DNA from: JAKAGZ01 sp964412105
GTDB lineage: Bacteria > Bacteroidota > Ignavibacteria > Ignavibacteriales > Ignavibacteriaceae
Direction of reading: 5' to 3'
Length of the DNA: 64,000 nucleotides
NCBI GenBank assembly: GCA_964412105.1
Contig: CAYPNM010000005.1
Span: 50,281 to 114,280, forward strand
Below the pieces are notes generated by a model. It saw nothing but the letters and a program-made list of their open reading frames with translations, made no database searches and was not told the DNA's origin. Below, piece by piece: positions 28,203-37,753 of the stretch; within the stretch, counting starts at the first letter, position 1, and the number at the start of each line of letters is the position of its first letter. The position numbers were made by a program, and so were the translations under genes.

Positions 28203-29660
28203 ATGGATGAGATAGTTCTTATAGCTTATTTTATTTCCCTATCGATATTATTCATATTCGGTTGTCACGGCTTTATAATGCTTTACTATCATAGGAAGTA
28301 CGGTAAATCTAATCCTGTTCCAAGGACAGGGATCAAAGAGGACCCCCTCGTTACAATTCAACTTCCTCTTTTCAATGAATTGTATGTCGTTGAAAGATTA
28401 ATCAATTCGGTTTGTGAGATTGATTATCCGAAAGATAAAATGGAAATCCAGGTGCTGGATGATTCAACTGATGAAACTATCAATATAGTTGCGGCTGCGG
28501 TTGAACAAAAAAAGAGACAGGGTTTTGATATTCAGCATATAAGAAGGAGTAACCGGGAAGGCTTTAAGGCGGGCGCACTGAAAGAGGGATTAAAAATCGC
28601 AAAAGGAGAATATATAGCAATTTTTGATGCCGACTTTATTCCACGTAAAGATTTTTTAAAGAAAACCTTATCTTTTTTTGGTGATAATATTGGAATGGTT
28701 CAGACCCGCTGGGAACATCTGAATAGTGATTATTCGATATTAACAAAAGCTCAGGCACTTGCTCTTGACGGGCATTTCGTTATTGAACAATCGGTCAGAA
28801 ACAAGGCCGGCTTTTTTATTAATTTTAATGGCACTGGTGGGGTTTGGAGAAAATCCTGTATTGAGGATGCTGGAAATTGGCATGCAGATACATTAACCGA
28901 AGATCTTGATTTAAGTTACCGTGCGCAGCTTAACGGATGGAAATTTGTATTCCTGAAAGATTTTACATCCCCCGCTGAACTTCCATCAGAAATGAGTGCC
29001 TTAAAATCGCAGCAATTCAGATGGACAAAAGGAGCTATAGAAACGGCAAAGAAAATCCTTCCACTTGTTTGGAAATCAAATGTGCCTATGCGGATTAAAT
29101 TACAATCAACATTTCATCTCACGAACAATCTTGTATTTCCGTTTATTCTTTTGGCAGCAATTCTCAACGTGCCACTGATTTTTATCAAAAATAGCGGCCC
29201 ACATGAAGCGTATTTTGCCGTTATGTCGCTTTTTGTTTTGGCTTTTGTAAGTTCATTTTTGTTTTATCTATATTCGCAAAAAGATATAAGAACTGACTGG
29301 AGGAAAAAGATAGTTCTCTTTCCATTATTTATGGCGGGAAGCATGGGGTTTGCCGTTAATAATTCACGTGCAGTGTTCGAAGGACTAATGAATAGAAAAA
29401 GTGAGTTTGTAAGAACCCCAAAATTTAAGGTTGAAAACAGTAAAGATATATTAAAAGGGAACAAATATTTAGCAAAGAAAAAAATAGATTTGATGGTGAT
29501 GGTAGAATTAATTATGGCCATATATTGCTTAATTGGAATAGTTTCTTCAATTTACTTCTTAGAAATTGCAGCTCTTCCGTTCCAGATATTGTTTTTTACC
29601 GGATTTGCGTTTGTTTCCATTACATCAATTAAACATTCATTAGTAAGAACAAAAAGTTAG
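28203..29660 (+). CDS. membrane family 2 glycosyltransferase, cellulose-synthase-like
   Basis: 485 residues. One N-terminal helix (about 5-25) precedes a GT-A catalytic domain with QLPLFNEL, the aspartates DDSTD and DADF, the acceptor motif TEDLDLSYR and QQFRW (the QxxRW of processive enzymes). Four or so C-terminal helices follow (about 300-480). The motif set is that of inverting, possibly processive GT2 enzymes such as cellulose synthases and glucomannan synthases. The product is unknown; there is no PilZ domain or cellulose operon partner nearby. It lies 42 bases after lptE. Confidence 0.9.
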   Translation: MDEIVLIAYFISLSILFIFGCHGFIMLYYHRKYGKSNPVPRTGIKEDPLVTIQLPLFNELYVVERLINSVCEIDYPKDKMEIQVLDDSTDETINIVAAAVEQKKRQGFDIQHIRRSNREGFKAGALKEGLKIAKGEYIAIFDADFIPRKDFLKKTLSFFGDNIGMVQTRWEHLNSDYSILTKAQALALDGHFVIEQSVRNKAGFFINFNGTGGVWRKSCIEDAGNWHADTLTEDLDLSYRAQLNGWKFVFLKDFTSPAELPSEMSALKSQQFRWTKGAIETAKKILPLVWKSNVPMRIKLQSTFHLTNNLVFPFILLAAILNVPLIFIKNSGPHEAYFAVMSLFVLAFVSSFLFYLYSQKDIRTDWRKKIVLFPLFMAGSMGFAVNNSRAVFEGLMNRKSEFVRTPKFKVENSKDILKGNKYLAKKKIDLMVMVELIMAIYCLIGIVSSIYFLEIAALPFQILFFTGFAFVSITSIKHSLVRTKS

Positions 29661-29669
29661 AGAGTTCTT

Positions 29670-30389
29670 TTGACTAAATCTCCAGCAGAAATATTTAATG
29701 AAAAAGTGAGTCTGATATTTGAATATGATAAGTCATCTCCGTTATTTGTGAGACAAGCAAATACGGAGATCAATAATAATAATCTTGATCGTGCTATTGA
29801 AATTTTAACTGATGGTATTAAACTATATCCGGACTATCCCACAGCATATGTTTTATACTTCAAAGCTTTGTCCCTTGCCGGTGAATATGACAAAGCTCTT
29901 CCGCAGATTAAAATTGCAGGTGATTTGCTGCATTCCAGGAGAACACTCGAATATTATTTGAAAGAAAATGAAAATATGGAAAAGCGGAGCTCTATTTTTG
30001 CATCTAGTAAAGGGAGTACTTTTATTCCTTCAGCAAACTATTTTGAAAAGAATGAGCAACCGAATCTTTTTATGGAAGAGCCTGAACTAGAAATAGAAAA
30101 GAATTTCGAAGAAACTAGTATTGACGAGCGACTTGAAGAACTTGCCGATGAAATTTCAGGGGCCCGCTTAGGTGAAATTACTGATGTGGATGTATCTTAT
30201 GACCCTGTCGGAGATGACTCTGATTCAGAAAGCAAAATAGTATCTGAAACTCTAGCAAAGATATATGCAGCACAGGGAGAATATAAAGAAGCTATAAGAA
30301 TCTTCGAAAAATTGATTGTTAAAAATCCTTCAAAAAAAGAAGAATATCTTCAAAAAATCGAAGAATTAAATTCACGACTCGATTCCTGA
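29670..30389 (+). CDS. TPR-repeat protein of unknown role
   Basis: 239 residues with no signal peptide. Two TPR-like units lie at about 25-90 (DRAIEILTDGIKLYPDYPTA), and one more at the C-terminus at about 190-235 (IYAAQGEYKEAIRIFEKLIVKNP). In between is an acidic linker (about 120-185). This arrangement is frequent in Bacteroidota/Chlorobi relatives, but I know of no assigned function. The start is TTG at 29670, nine bases after the GT2 stop, suggesting coupling to that gene. Confidence 0.72.
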   Translation: MTKSPAEIFNEKVSLIFEYDKSSPLFVRQANTEINNNNLDRAIEILTDGIKLYPDYPTAYVLYFKALSLAGEYDKALPQIKIAGDLLHSRRTLEYYLKENENMEKRSSIFASSKGSTFIPSANYFEKNEQPNLFMEEPELEIEKNFEETSIDERLEELADEISGARLGEITDVDVSYDPVGDDSDSESKIVSETLAKIYAAQGEYKEAIRIFEKLIVKNPSKKEEYLQKIEELNSRLDS

Positions 30390-30410
30390 TAATTTTTCTT
30401 CATTAATTAC

Positions 30411-31034
30411 TTGCCATTAATGGGTACCATTCTTCATTTGGAAATACTCCCTCGAAAATTTTATACTCGTGAAGTAAAAGTAGTAGCAAAGGATTTATTA
30501 GGCAAAATTCTGGTTAAAAAGGATGGTAATTCTATTCTGGCAGGAAAAATAGTGGAGGTTGAAGCATATGATGGAAAAATAGATCGGGCAGCCCATACTT
30601 TCATTGGAAAAACAAAGAGAAACCAAATTATGTTTAATGAAGGAGGTTATTTCTACGTTTATTTTACTTATGGAACACATTATTGCTGTAATGTTGTAAC
30701 TGGCAAAAAAGATCACGGAACTGCTGTATTAATCAGAGCTATTGAACCAGTTAAAGGCGTGAAAAAAATGATAGAGAATCGTTATGGAAGAGATTTGTTA
30801 AATGAAAAAGAAAGATTTAATTTAACAAGTGGACCGGGAAAAGTATGCCGGGCAATGGGGATTAATAAATCACATTATGGAGCTGATCTAACGGACGGCA
30901 CTATTTTTATTCTGGATTCACAAAAAGTCCAAAATAATATGATTGTTGTTACTAAAAGAGTGGGAATTAAAAAATCTATAGAGCTGCCCTGGCGATTTTA
31001 TATTAAAGATAATCCGTATGTATCCAAGAAATGA
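30411..31034 (+). CDS. DNA-3-methyladenine glycosylase (AAG/MPG family)
   Basis: 207 residues, typical of the Alkyladenine glycosylase fold. It removes alkylated purines from DNA in base excision repair. The conserved core is visible: LLGKILV, the catalytic glutamate region KIVEVEAYDG, HTFIGKTKRN, and the intercalating tyrosine region YFYVYFTYGTHYC. The start is uncertain: TTG at 30411 or ATG at 30420, neither with a ribosome site. The stop overlaps the next gene (ATGA at 31031). A second, unrelated 3-methyladenine glycosylase (Tag) lies at 50150. Confidence 0.92.
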   Translation: MPLMGTILHLEILPRKFYTREVKVVAKDLLGKILVKKDGNSILAGKIVEVEAYDGKIDRAAHTFIGKTKRNQIMFNEGGYFYVYFTYGTHYCCNVVTGKKDHGTAVLIRAIEPVKGVKKMIENRYGRDLLNEKERFNLTSGPGKVCRAMGINKSHYGADLTDGTIFILDSQKVQNNMIVVTKRVGIKKSIELPWRFYIKDNPYVSKK

Positions 31035-32053
31035 TTAAACCACAAAAATTATTGATTGTCCGAACTGATAGGATCGGTGATGTGGTATTGACTTTGCCTC
31101 TAGCTGAAATTCTAAAAAAGTATTTCCCTGCTTGTAAAATTACTTTCCTGATTCGTGAATACACCAGAAGTATTGTTGAAGGTAATCCATTTATTGATGA
31201 AGTTTTAATTCTTCAGGAGAATGAAGGTCGGCCTTTAATAAGGGAAAATATAAAAAAAATTTCCGTACAAAATTTCGATTCCTGTATAATAGTTTATCCT
31301 ACATTTTCTCTCGCTTTTATTATTTATCTTACCCAAATCAAAAATATTGTTGGTACAGGCTACAGGTGGTATTCTTTTTTCTTCAATCATAAAGTTTTCC
31401 AGCATAGAAAATATGCTGAGATGCATGAACTTGAGTTTAATATAAAATTGTTGGAAGTATTTGGCATTAAAGAAAAAATCGATAAAAATGATGTTAATTT
31501 TAATCTAATAGTGAAAGAGAATCAAAAAGTAAATGAATTTGTTAAAAGGGCTATTAAGGAGGATAAAAAACTTGTTATCATTCATCCTGGTAGCGGTGGC
31601 AGTGCTGTTGATCTTCCTGTTGAAAAATTTAAAGAGCTTGTTTTGATGCTCAACGAGAGGAATGATATTGAAATAATTATTACGGGAACAGAACGGGAAA
31701 CTAAATTATGTGAATTATTAATAATTTCGGGAAGGATTCATAATTTAGCGGGAAAATTTAATCTTGGTGAACTTATTTCATTAATTAATAAAGTTGATAT
31801 ATTTATCTCAAATTCTACCGGTCCGTTGCATATAGCAGCTGCACTTGGTAAAAATACCATTGGATTTTACCCAAATCTGTTGCAATGTTCGGCTAAAAGA
31901 TGGGGGCCTTATTCAAACAAAAGTGTGGTTTTTAGGCCTATAAATGAATGTTCGGATTGCAAAAAGGAACAGTGTTATAAAGTCGAGTGTATGAATAGTA
32001 TTGATATGCGAAACGTTAATTCCGTAATTTTGGATAAGTTGAATTTATCCTGA
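31031..32053 (+). CDS. glycosyltransferase family 9 (heptosyltransferase-like)
   Basis: 340 residues of GT-B fold. The start has RTDRIGDVVLTLPL, and the nucleotide-sugar site has HPGSGG near 175 and NSTGPLHIAAALG near 265. These are the GT9 signatures of ADP-heptose:LPS heptosyltransferases. A cysteine-rich patch near the C-terminus (ECSDCKKEQCYKVEC) may bind metal or form disulfides, and is common in this family. It should add a core sugar to lipopolysaccharide, fitting lptE upstream. It overlaps the glycosylase gene by four bases. Confidence 0.9.
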   Translation: MIKPQKLLIVRTDRIGDVVLTLPLAEILKKYFPACKITFLIREYTRSIVEGNPFIDEVLILQENEGRPLIRENIKKISVQNFDSCIIVYPTFSLAFIIYLTQIKNIVGTGYRWYSFFFNHKVFQHRKYAEMHELEFNIKLLEVFGIKEKIDKNDVNFNLIVKENQKVNEFVKRAIKEDKKLVIIHPGSGGSAVDLPVEKFKELVLMLNERNDIEIIITGTERETKLCELLIISGRIHNLAGKFNLGELISLINKVDIFISNSTGPLHIAAALGKNTIGFYPNLLQCSAKRWGPYSNKSVVFRPINECSDCKKEQCYKVECMNSIDMRNVNSVILDKLNLS

Positions 32054-32067
32054 TTGGAGGTTTATGA

Positions 32068-32865
32068 ATGAATAAAAATAAATTGATGATCGTCTTTCTG
32101 ATGTTAATATTTTTGTTTAGTGGGATGAAAGAACAGGATAAGGACGATGAATTCAGGACAATTGTTAATCATGCCTTTAAAGTAGGCGAAAAGCTTACCT
32201 TTGAGTTAAAGTATGGTTTTGTTACTGCAGGCATTTCTGTAATGCAGGTTCAGGATCTTAGAACGATTTTTGGAAGACCAACGTATCATATCACGTTTGA
32301 TGTTAATTCAGTTCCGAGCTTTGACTGGATATATAAAGTCAGGGACAGATATGTTACATATGTTGATACACAAGGAATTTTTCCATGGCGGTTCGAACAA
32401 CATTTGAGAGAAGGCAGCTTCACCAGGGATTTTTCCGCTTTCTTCGATCAGAGAAAGGGAATTGCAAAAACCAGCGAGGGGACCTATAAGATTCCGAAAT
32501 ATGTTAGCGATATTGTCTCGGCCTTTTATCTTGCGAGAACTTTTGACTATTCCAAAATGAAGGTTGGTGATATAATTTACCTGAAGAATTTTTATAAGGA
32601 TAAATATTATGATTTGAATATTAAATATCTTGGGAAAGAGGTTGTAGATGCACCGGCCGGAAAATTCAATTGTATAATTGTTGAGCCAATGATTAAAGAA
32701 GATGAATTGTTTAAGAGCGAGGGAAGCATTTACGTCTGGCTTTCTGATGATGCTTTAAAGATACCTATTAGGGTTAAGACAAAGGTGGTAGTAGGGTCAG
32801 TTGACGCTTACTTGAAATCCTATGAAGGTTTAAATGGTATTCCGACCGCAAAAATATCTGATTGA
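32068..32865 (+). CDS. DUF3108 exported protein
   Basis: 265 residues with an N-terminal hydrophobic leader (about 1-20). The body has the beta-rich DUF3108 pattern: KVGEKLTFELKYGFVTAGIS, YKVRDRYVTYVDTQG, DAPAGKFNCIIVEP and the closing WLSDDALKIPIRVK. DUF3108 proteins are periplasmic and resemble lipoprotein-carrier folds, but their function is unknown. It lies 14 bases after GT9 with a good GGAGG before the ATG, so it belongs to the same envelope cluster. Confidence 0.85.
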   Translation: MNKNKLMIVFLMLIFLFSGMKEQDKDDEFRTIVNHAFKVGEKLTFELKYGFVTAGISVMQVQDLRTIFGRPTYHITFDVNSVPSFDWIYKVRDRYVTYVDTQGIFPWRFEQHLREGSFTRDFSAFFDQRKGIAKTSEGTYKIPKYVSDIVSAFYLARTFDYSKMKVGDIIYLKNFYKDKYYDLNIKYLGKEVVDAPAGKFNCIIVEPMIKEDELFKSEGSIYVWLSDDALKIPIRVKTKVVVGSVDAYLKSYEGLNGIPTAKISD

Positions 32866-32947
32866 TTTTAATGTTTATTAGGGTTGCCTTCTCTTGGAGT
32901 AAAGCATAAGTTAATTGTTAAAAATTCCTCACTTAATTCAATCAATA

Positions 32948-33934
32948 ATGGATCAAAATTTACCGAATAACAATCAAAATCAAAATACTGAGAATAAAGA
33001 CGATAATGGGAATTCTCATTCTTCAATAGACTTAAACCATAATCTTAATCCTATAATTTCACCGATCTCTGCTGCATTTATTGGCCTCTTTGGAGGATTT
33101 TTCCTCTATCAAATTGTTGGCGGGGTACTGACGCTGCTGGTCTTTGGATTGGAAATTGACAAAGCTCCAGTTAATGGCTTGAGATTAATGACAATGGCTG
33201 GCCAGATATTATTTATACTTCTTCCGGCGTTACTATTTTCAAAATGGTTTTATGAGGATGTAACTACAGTAATACGTTTTAAATCTTCAAGATGGATAGA
33301 GATAGGGCTTTTTGTAGTCGGATTAATAATTCTTATTCCTCTTCTGGAAAATTTTTCGGTAATTCAAAATTATTTGATCGACAAGCTGGCTGCTTCATCA
33401 ACTACTGTGAATTCAGTAAAAAATATTTTTGATTCACTAAATGATAGATTGGAAAGCACATATTCAAGTCTAATTACAGCACATTCAATTTCTGAAAAAT
33501 TACTTGTGATACTGGTTGTAGCTGCTGTTCCGGCAGTTTGTGAAGAAATTATGTTCAGAGGATTTATTCAGAAAAGTTTTGAATTAAAACTTAAACCTTT
33601 CTGGGCAATATTGATTACTTCAATTTTTTTCGGGCTTTATCATTTTAGCCCGTACGGTTTACTACCGCTTATTATCCTTGGTCTTTATTTCGGATTTGCA
33701 GCTTATAAGAGTGAGTCAATATTTACCTCTATGTCCCTTCATTTTTTAAATAATTTCTCTGCCATAGTCGTATTCTTCATAGCGGGAAATGGACAATTGT
33801 TGGACTCAGCTCCTTCTGACAAAGCTGTTGATTTGAAATCCGCAATTACTATATTCGTATCTCTTTTGTTACTATTTGGTGGTATGCTTTATGTGATTGT
33901 TAAATTTTATCAGGAAAAGGCCAGAAATAGATAG
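32948..33934 (+). CDS. CPBP-family intramembrane metalloprotease
   Basis: About 328 residues from the ATG at 32948. An Asn/Gln-rich hydrophilic N-terminus (1-40) is followed by about eight helices. The glutamate box is CEEIMFRGF, the second motif FGLYHFSP and the third SLHFLNN. These are the conserved motifs of CAAX-processing/bacteriocin-processing (CPBP, Abi) proteases related to Rce1. The substrates are unknown. A TTG at 32915 would add 11 residues; a GGAG at 32896 is too far from either start to decide. It ends the plus-strand run before a 363-base gap. Confidence 0.85.
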   Translation: MDQNLPNNNQNQNTENKDDNGNSHSSIDLNHNLNPIISPISAAFIGLFGGFFLYQIVGGVLTLLVFGLEIDKAPVNGLRLMTMAGQILFILLPALLFSKWFYEDVTTVIRFKSSRWIEIGLFVVGLIILIPLLENFSVIQNYLIDKLAASSTTVNSVKNIFDSLNDRLESTYSSLITAHSISEKLLVILVVAAVPAVCEEIMFRGFIQKSFELKLKPFWAILITSIFFGLYHFSPYGLLPLIILGLYFGFAAYKSESIFTSMSLHFLNNFSAIVVFFIAGNGQLLDSAPSDKAVDLKSAITIFVSLLLLFGGMLYVIVKFYQEKARNR

Positions 33935-34297
33935 TAAGTATAAATGGCAGTGGGTTCAAAATTATAATATGAATATATTGAAGGAGTTTTTACTTGCACT
34001 GGCTGTGGTGTAGATTTTGTGAATGACTCAGGTCCAAAATAGGAAAGGACTTTCCTAAGATCACTTTGTGATTACTTAGATAAATAAAGAATACGAAATT
34101 TGGCTGGTAAAGGATAACCTGAAAGTTGCTGAAGTATCAGCCAACATGATTGCATATACATATAGTAATTTTTCAAAATTGGTTATTTATTTAAAAATTA
34201 GATTATTAGTGATAACAGATCGATATAAAAGATTCTTTGAACTAAATTAAGAATTAAAGAAATTAATTGGTCCTAAAAACTAACATCTGGAGTAGCC
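33935..34297. other. intergenic gap before cdsA
   Basis: 363 bases without a supported gene. It contains two adjacent hairpins at 34040-34078 (separate entry). It also has a 56-codon stretch open at 34080-34250 with no start codon at its head, reading KEYEIWLVKDNLKVAE near the start. The latter could be a decayed fragment or chance. The cdsA promoter probably lies in the final 150 bases. Confidence 0.5.
34040..34078. repeat. two adjacent short inverted repeats
   Basis: TAGGAAAG (34040-34047) pairs with CTTTCCTA (34050-34057) around two bases. Directly after, ATCAC (34060-34064) pairs with GTGAT (34068-34072), extended outward by TAAG/CTTA. There is no T run, so an ordinary terminator is unlikely. 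It may be an operator, an RNA structure or a mobile-element relic. Confidence 0.45.
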
Positions 34298-35113
34298 TTG
34301 AATAATACAGCAATGCGAATTATGGTATCTGTACTAGCCATTCCCTTGATTTTGGCAGCGTGCTACTTTGGCAGAGTTTATTTCTTTTTCTTTTCGCTTG
34401 CTGTTGCATTAATTTCTTTTTATGAGTTTTACCGTTTGGCTAAAAACAAGGGGGCTAATGTAAATTTCTACATTGGGATATGCGCCATTTTATTTTTGAT
34501 GTTTAATGGTTATTTACACCTTTTTGATGCTTATTCCTTTTTATTAATTGTTATAGTTGTTACCGCGCTAATAGAATTATTCAGAAATAATGGCTCTGCT
34601 ATAATAAATATCGGCACTACGTTACTGGGAATTTTTTATATCGGGTTATTTAGCGTTGCTCTATTGGATATAAGAGAATTTTACCCGTATGTCGGTGGTT
34701 TATATTTGCGTGGCGGGTTTTTAGTTATTTCAATTCTTGCAACAATATGGATTTGTGATTCTGCCGCATACTTCGCGGGGATTTCATTTGGAAAACACAA
34801 GCTATTTCCAAGAGTGAGTCCCAAGAAAAGTTGGGAAGGTGCAATTTTCGGATTTATATTTGCAATATTGACAATGATTCTCGCACATTTTTTAGTGCTG
34901 GATTTTCTTTCATTTTTTGAAGCAATAATTCTTGGAATTATAATTGGAATTGTAGGACAAATAGGTGACCTTATTGAATCCCTAATAAAACGTGATGCCC
35001 AAGTAAAAGATTCCTCCTCCTTGATTCCCGGACATGGGGGAGTATTAGATAGGTTTGATTCCCTGCTCTATTCCGCTCCAGTTATATTATTGTACTTGAG
35101 ATTTTTTACATAA
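34298..35113 (+). CDS. cdsA: phosphatidate cytidylyltransferase
   Basis: 271 residues, about eight membrane helices. It makes CDP-diacylglycerol, the precursor of all bacterial phospholipids. The C-terminal signature is clear: SPKKSWEGAIFG, GDLIESLIKRDAQVKDSS and PGHGGVLDRFDSLL, which carries the metal and substrate residues. The start is TTG at 34298 with GGAG five bases upstream, a convincing site; the ATG at 34313 is the alternative. It heads a tight run of cdsA, rimO, GWxTD, PfkB and Omp85 genes. Confidence 0.96.
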   Translation: MNNTAMRIMVSVLAIPLILAACYFGRVYFFFFSLAVALISFYEFYRLAKNKGANVNFYIGICAILFLMFNGYLHLFDAYSFLLIVIVVTALIELFRNNGSAIINIGTTLLGIFYIGLFSVALLDIREFYPYVGGLYLRGGFLVISILATIWICDSAAYFAGISFGKHKLFPRVSPKKSWEGAIFGFIFAILTMILAHFLVLDFLSFFEAIILGIIIGIVGQIGDLIESLIKRDAQVKDSSSLIPGHGGVLDRFDSLLYSAPVILLYLRFFT

Positions 35114-35122
35114 TAAAATTTT

Positions 35123-36436
35123 ATGCAATCTAAAGAAAAGATAAGCGTAATTACCCTTGGTTGTTCCAAAAATACTGTTGATTCTGAAAGATTACTGAAT
35201 CAGCTAAAGGTAAATAGTTTTAATCTTACGGATGAGCCTGAAAAGGCGGAAACTGTTATTATTAATACTTGTGGTTTTATTGAAGCTGCAAAACAAGAAT
35301 CAATCGATACAATTTTGAATGCTGTTGAACTGAAAAATCAGGGTAAACTAAAGAAAGTAATTGTAGCAGGATGTTTATCTGAAAGATATATGAATGACCT
35401 TAGAAAAGAAATTCCAAATGTTGATGCATTCTTTGGAACAGAAAAATATGAAGGCATTTTAAATGAGGTCGGAGGAAAATTAAGGAGGGAACTTCTGGGA
35501 GAAAGAGTGTTAAAAACACCCTCCCATACAGCCTACTTAAAGATCTCAGAGGGGTGTGATCATCCCTGCTCATTTTGCGCAATTCCTTTAATGCGCGGTT
35601 TGCATAAGTCCAAACCAATGGAAGAATTGATAAGAGAAACAGAATTTTTGGCTGCAAACAATACTAAAGAACTGATTTTGATAGCACAGGATACAACCGA
35701 CTATGGTAAAGACATTTATGGTAAAAAAATGCTTGCTGAACTTCTTAACAGGCTAAGCTATGTTCAGGGAATTAAATGGATAAGACTTATGTATGCATAT
35801 CCGTCACATTTTCCGGAAGATGTTATTGATGTTGTTGCCGAAAACCCCAAAATTTGCAAATATATAGATATACCATTGCAGCATATTTCTGACAATGTTT
35901 TGAAATCGATGAGAAGAGGAATTACTGGCAAGGGAACGCGGAATTTATTGAATAAACTGAGAGATAAAATTCCCGGCATTACTCTAAGGACTACTTTCAT
36001 AGTGGGCTATCCAAATGAAGGCGAAAAGGAATTTGAGGAACTTTGCGAATTTGTTAAGGAAACTGAATTTGACAGAATAGGAACATTTACTTATTCTGTT
36101 GAAGATAATACGCCAAGTTTTATATTAGGGGATCAAGTTCCTGAAAAGGAGAAATTGAGAAGAAAAGAGATTCTTATGGAGATTCAAAAAGACATTTCTT
36201 TTAAGAAAAATAAAGAGTTTATTAATACAAAATTAAATGTGCTTGTAGAAAGCGTGGAAGGGTGTTTTTACCTGAGCAGATCTTATAGAGATGCCCCTGA
36301 GGTTGATGGAGAAGTATTAATCGACAGAGATCATATGGATATTAAGACTGGCAATTTTTATATAGCTGAAATTTATGACAATGATGAATATGATCTCTAT
36401 GCAAAAATTGTCAATAACAATGAGGAATTAAAATGA
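35123..36436 (+). CDS. rimO: ribosomal protein S12 methylthiotransferase
   Basis: 437 residues. A radical-SAM enzyme that adds a methylthio group to an aspartate of ribosomal protein S12. The N-terminal cluster cysteines are C14 (LGCSKNTVDSE), C50 and C84; the radical-SAM triad is C145, C149, C152 in GCDHPCSFC. LGCSKNTVDSE and GLHKSK mark it as RimO rather than MiaB, which is at 23487. It lies nine bases after cdsA and overlaps the next gene by four bases (ATGA at 36433). Confidence 0.96.
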   Translation: MQSKEKISVITLGCSKNTVDSERLLNQLKVNSFNLTDEPEKAETVIINTCGFIEAAKQESIDTILNAVELKNQGKLKKVIVAGCLSERYMNDLRKEIPNVDAFFGTEKYEGILNEVGGKLRRELLGERVLKTPSHTAYLKISEGCDHPCSFCAIPLMRGLHKSKPMEELIRETEFLAANNTKELILIAQDTTDYGKDIYGKKMLAELLNRLSYVQGIKWIRLMYAYPSHFPEDVIDVVAENPKICKYIDIPLQHISDNVLKSMRRGITGKGTRNLLNKLRDKIPGITLRTTFIVGYPNEGEKEFEELCEFVKETEFDRIGTFTYSVEDNTPSFILGDQVPEKEKLRRKEILMEIQKDISFKKNKEFINTKLNVLVESVEGCFYLSRSYRDAPEVDGEVLIDRDHMDIKTGNFYIAEIYDNDEYDLYAKIVNNNEELK

Positions 36437-37728
36437 ATACTAAATTAATAATTTTTTTGATTTTACTTCTTCCGGCTATTCTAGTTTCTTCTCTGCGGGC
36501 CCAGGAGCTAAATCGAAAAGGAAGTAACTTCGAAGAAAGCACAAAATTTTATGTAGACATTCTGGATTATTTTAGCGGAAATGCTGACTCAACATTGGTG
36601 AGCGTATTTATTGAGGTGCCCTACAACCGAGTACAATTCTTTAAAAATGGTGATAAGTTTATATCAGAATATAATATATCTGTTTCCATCTATGATCAAG
36701 ACAAAGAACATTTGATCGCTGAAAATAATTCGGATGAGAAAATTATTGCTAATGAATTTGCTGAATCAACTTCAAAACTTAACTACAACTTAAGTTTGAA
36801 AAATTTTATGCTCGTGCCTGACAAATATTCTGTCAGGATTTCTCTAGATGATAAAAATTCAGGGAATACATATGTAATAAATAAGCAGATTGAAGTGAGA
36901 AAGTTTTCTCCTGAATTAGATGTTAGCGACGTAATGATAATTGCGAAAAAAGCAAATATCAATGGAGATAATAAAATAGTACCTAATATTTCAAGAAACG
37001 TGATTTCCAAGAAAACAGGGATACCAATATTTTATGAGATAAACTCAAATAATAAAGGCAATTTTAGAATCATTTATTCAATAAATGCCAGATCCGGTGC
37101 AAAATCTTTTCATGATACTGTTTCTACGACACTTGAAAAAGGAAAAAACCAGGTCAATTATGTTTTGAAAGACAGTTCGCTTAACCTTGGTACTTATACA
37201 TTAAAGATTGATATTATAAATTTAGATACGAAACAAGAAGCTTCTATCACCAGCAGTTTTATTTCTAGATGGAGCGGTGTACCTGAGAATGTAACTAACC
37301 TTGATCAGGCCATTAATGAGCTGGTATATATTGCTTCACATGATGAATTAGACTATATAAAGAATGCTCCAAACAGAGCAGAGAAGATTAAAAGATTTGC
37401 TGAATTCTGGAAAAAAAAGGATCCGAATCCTAATGATGAAGAAAACCAGGCATTTGATGAATATTATAACAGGATAGCTTATGCTAATGACCATTTTTCT
37501 CATTATATGGAAGGATGGAAAACTGATATGGGAATGGTTTACATAGTTTTGGGCAAACCTGACAACGTGGAGCACCATCCGTTCGATCCCGATTCAAAAC
37601 CTTATGAAGTCTGGGAATACTACGACCTTAATCAGAGTTTTGGTTTTATGGATTATACCGGTTTCGGTGATTATAGGTTAATGAATCCATCTGATTTTGA
37701 TTATGTAAGAAGCAGGATTAATAATTAA
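36433..37728 (+). CDS. GWxTD-domain exported protein
   Basis: 431 residues with a signal peptide (about 1-24, ending SLRAQ). The C-terminal GWxTD domain is marked by MEGWKTDMGMVYIVLGKPDN near 355, followed by YEVWEYY. The preceding part is beta-rich. GWxTD proteins are typical of Bacteroidota, Chlorobi, Acidobacteria and relatives; their function is unknown. Translational coupling to rimO is suggested by the ATGA overlap. The presence of an Omp85 protein two genes on hints at an outer-membrane setting. Confidence 0.9.
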   Translation: MNTKLIIFLILLLPAILVSSLRAQELNRKGSNFEESTKFYVDILDYFSGNADSTLVSVFIEVPYNRVQFFKNGDKFISEYNISVSIYDQDKEHLIAENNSDEKIIANEFAESTSKLNYNLSLKNFMLVPDKYSVRISLDDKNSGNTYVINKQIEVRKFSPELDVSDVMIIAKKANINGDNKIVPNISRNVISKKTGIPIFYEINSNNKGNFRIIYSINARSGAKSFHDTVSTTLEKGKNQVNYVLKDSSLNLGTYTLKIDIINLDTKQEASITSSFISRWSGVPENVTNLDQAINELVYIASHDELDYIKNAPNRAEKIKRFAEFWKKKDPNPNDEENQAFDEYYNRIAYANDHFSHYMEGWKTDMGMVYIVLGKPDNVEHHPFDPDSKPYEVWEYYDLNQSFGFMDYTGFGDYRLMNPSDFDYVRSRINN

Positions 37729-37753
37729 TCCGGCTCGAAATAAGTTTATTTTT

